DNA from: Nipponacmea schrenckii
Lineage: Eukaryota; Mollusca; Gastropoda; Lottiidae
Direction of reading: 5' to 3'
NCBI GenBank assembly: GCA_030562195.1
Contig: JAUJPP010000007.1
Coordinates: 17,419,769-17,483,768 of the forward strand
DNA: 64,000 nt
How positions within the stretch are numbered: the first letter of the stretch is position 1; the number at the start of each line of letters is the position of its first letter. The translations under genes were made by a program, and so were the position numbers. Positions 62,501 to 64,000 of the stretch are shown here, one piece after another. Under the pieces are notes generated by a model. That model did not search any database. It saw only the letters and a program-made list of their open reading frames with translations, and was not told where the DNA came from.

Positions 62501-63378
62501 ATTCTTGTAATAACACTCAAACAAAGTGTTCTATGAAGTAATTGTCACAAAGGCATATTAGTGATAATAATAATATTTTTCTATTTTGCATGGGTAAGAA
62601 TTAGTTCAGACAGACAATGACATTCAGCCTATTGGGACAATACAATAGATATATATAGTAGTAGTTTATTAACTCAGCAAAGATTTATACAGTTCACATG
62701 TTCAAAAAAAAAAATAGAATTGCTGCCCAGCCAAATTGACTTGCGAGACTAGAAAAAGAAATACTGCCAAAGAAATACACATATACACAAGCACATATAT
62801 ATATGAGATAAACTGACAACAATCAAAATACATATTCATTTGGGAACAAAAACTACCCAACCCTACTCTAGTTTATGCTCTTATTCTTCTGAAGCAGAGG
62901 GTATGTAGGGTTAATGCACGACCAAGACCAGGATGTCCACTCAACCACTGACATTCAGAATGTTTTTTTTTCAAAATAAATCCAGGCCAAAATAGTATTA
63001 TTGTTGAATCACTGGTATACCTGAGCGAAAAGGGTAAAAATATAATAATTAGTTAAACAATCGAATCATACAGAAAAACAGTTGTTAAAAGTTAAGATAG
63101 TTTTAAGTAAGTCAGCGTAAAGTTTTTAAAATTCAAAGGAAATGAACATTGAGAAAGTCGGAAGTGAAGTAGATAATATGATTGAGAGTGGATAACACTG
63201 TCATTAGTGACAAAATGAAGCTTTGTTTGACAAGGAAGTATTCTTATACTAATGAAAGATCCCTGTTTTGTAATTTTCTCCATGATTTATATATATAAAT
63301 GTAATGTTATACTCTGTTTGACTATATTGATTTCCTGGCATGATCTTTCATATCTGGCGAAGTTGAAATGATATTATT
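59576..63378. other. No gene seen
   Basis: AT-rich sequence with a TATATATATATG microsatellite near 62.8 kb and the 61.6-kb duplication. No splice-bounded open frame was recognised. Confidence 0.5.
61625..61762. repeat. Two-copy tandem duplication, ~63 bp
   Basis: CAGATCTCAAGGTTTATCAA followed by CAACCAAACCAACAGC occurs twice, with GTCATTTGACCCGA and GTCATTCAACCCGA before the copies. Confidence 0.8.
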
Positions 63379-63382
63379 TTAA

Positions 63383-63873
63383 AGGGGCCCAGGCTTTATT
63401 TGTTTCGGACAATCATCCGACAGCCTCAAACACATGAAATCTTTTGGTTAGCTAATCAGAAATAGTCTACAGAGCTTACCTTTGAAATTTGAGCCTTCAA
63501 ATCCATGTGTATCCATAATTATCCGTGTTTGAAAAATCATAACAACTTAAGAAATTACGAACGTCCCGCCATATTGGAAAACGGTTCGTCTTGATAATCA
63601 AACAGTTATCCTTCCCGTCGTGCAATAGCGGTCATCTATATAAACAGACTACAACGCATTTTTCAATTGTAGACTTTGTCAACAGGACACACAATATTCA
63701 GACTGACTGGAGACCAGCCGCGTACAGCACGAAAAAAAAATGAAAAGTGAACTTTTTTGTTTGAGATATATTTCAAGGTATTTTGCGATTTTCTCAGAGC
63801 TTGAATATTTCTGAGGACTGTTTAAATGTAACAAAGGCCCAAAACGAAACCTAAAAATCAAGCCTGGGCCCCT
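63383..63873. mobile_element. TTAA-flanked TIR element, copy 2 (491 bp)
   Basis: This is a second copy of the 44.65-kb element, with TTAA at 63379-63382 and 63874-63877 and the same AGGGGCCCAGGCTT inverted ends. Differences from copy 1 are scattered single substitutions and a few one-base indels, so both inserted fairly recently from one source. Confidence 0.85.
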
Positions 63874-64000
63874 TTAAAAAGTTTACCAATGAACTTTATA
63901 TGCAGAGTCCGGCGAGAGATTTAGATTTACACAAAAACACCTTGTTATGAAGGTTTAACTGATAAACTTTCTAAAGTGTAATCTTCTTTTTTTGATTTTT

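Overview
The window looks like animal nuclear DNA and is strongly AT-rich. It has no bacterial gene layout and no long uninterrupted coding sequence apart from those that tandem repeats keep open by chance. A neuropeptide-type class A GPCR exon with spliceosomal borders, tRNA-derived SINE heads, a CR1/L2-like retrotransposon fossil with an (ATT)n tail, a Penelope-like GIY-YIG fragment and TTAA-flanked MITEs all fit a lophotrochozoan, most likely a mollusc. That placement is an inference; no species can be named from the sequence.

The only gene called with good confidence is on the minus strand at 15.4-15.8 kb. This exon carries the initiator ATG, an N-glycosylated N-terminus, TM1 and TM2 of a rhodopsin-family receptor most like the FMRFamide/peptide receptor group. 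It starts after a clean acceptor and ends at an AG|GTAAGT donor. TM3-TM7 were not found in the 15 kb downstream. A CpG-bearing stretch at 19.0-19.3 kb with CCAAT, CRE-like and CACGTG motifs is a possible promoter. Weaker candidate exons are a 168-nt one at 3.2-3.4 kb (minus), a one-membrane-span ORF at 43.4-43.6 kb (minus) and a very tentative one at 35.6 kb (plus).

Much of the rest is minisatellite. About 17 arrays with periods from about 19 to 79 bp cover roughly 14 kb. The main ones are 8.7-10.35 kb (43 bp), 20.7-22.4 kb (27 bp), 32.5-33.7 kb (32 bp), 38.9-39.9 kb (79 bp), 41.2-42.8 kb (21 bp), 49.4-50.7 kb (46 bp), 51.6-54.0 kb (68 bp) and 56.5-57.3 kb (41-43 bp). Two of them keep ORFs of 430 and 540 codons open because the period is a multiple of three; these are not treated as genes.

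Interspersed elements include a pair of about 490-bp TTAA/TIR elements (44.65 and 63.38 kb) with a decayed relative near 55.2 kb, two small MITEs side by side at 48.5-48.9 kb, several SINE pieces, a repeat pair at 27.6 and 38.0 kb, and a hairpin-tailed element at 57.4-58.55 kb rich in ETS-type GGAAGT motifs.

The most distinctive observation is a degenerate tandem array of about 40 bp (14.82-15.40 kb) immediately downstream of the GPCR exon. Its units repeat the exon's own 5' splice site, giving ten exact GTAAGT hexamers in about 560 bp of intron.
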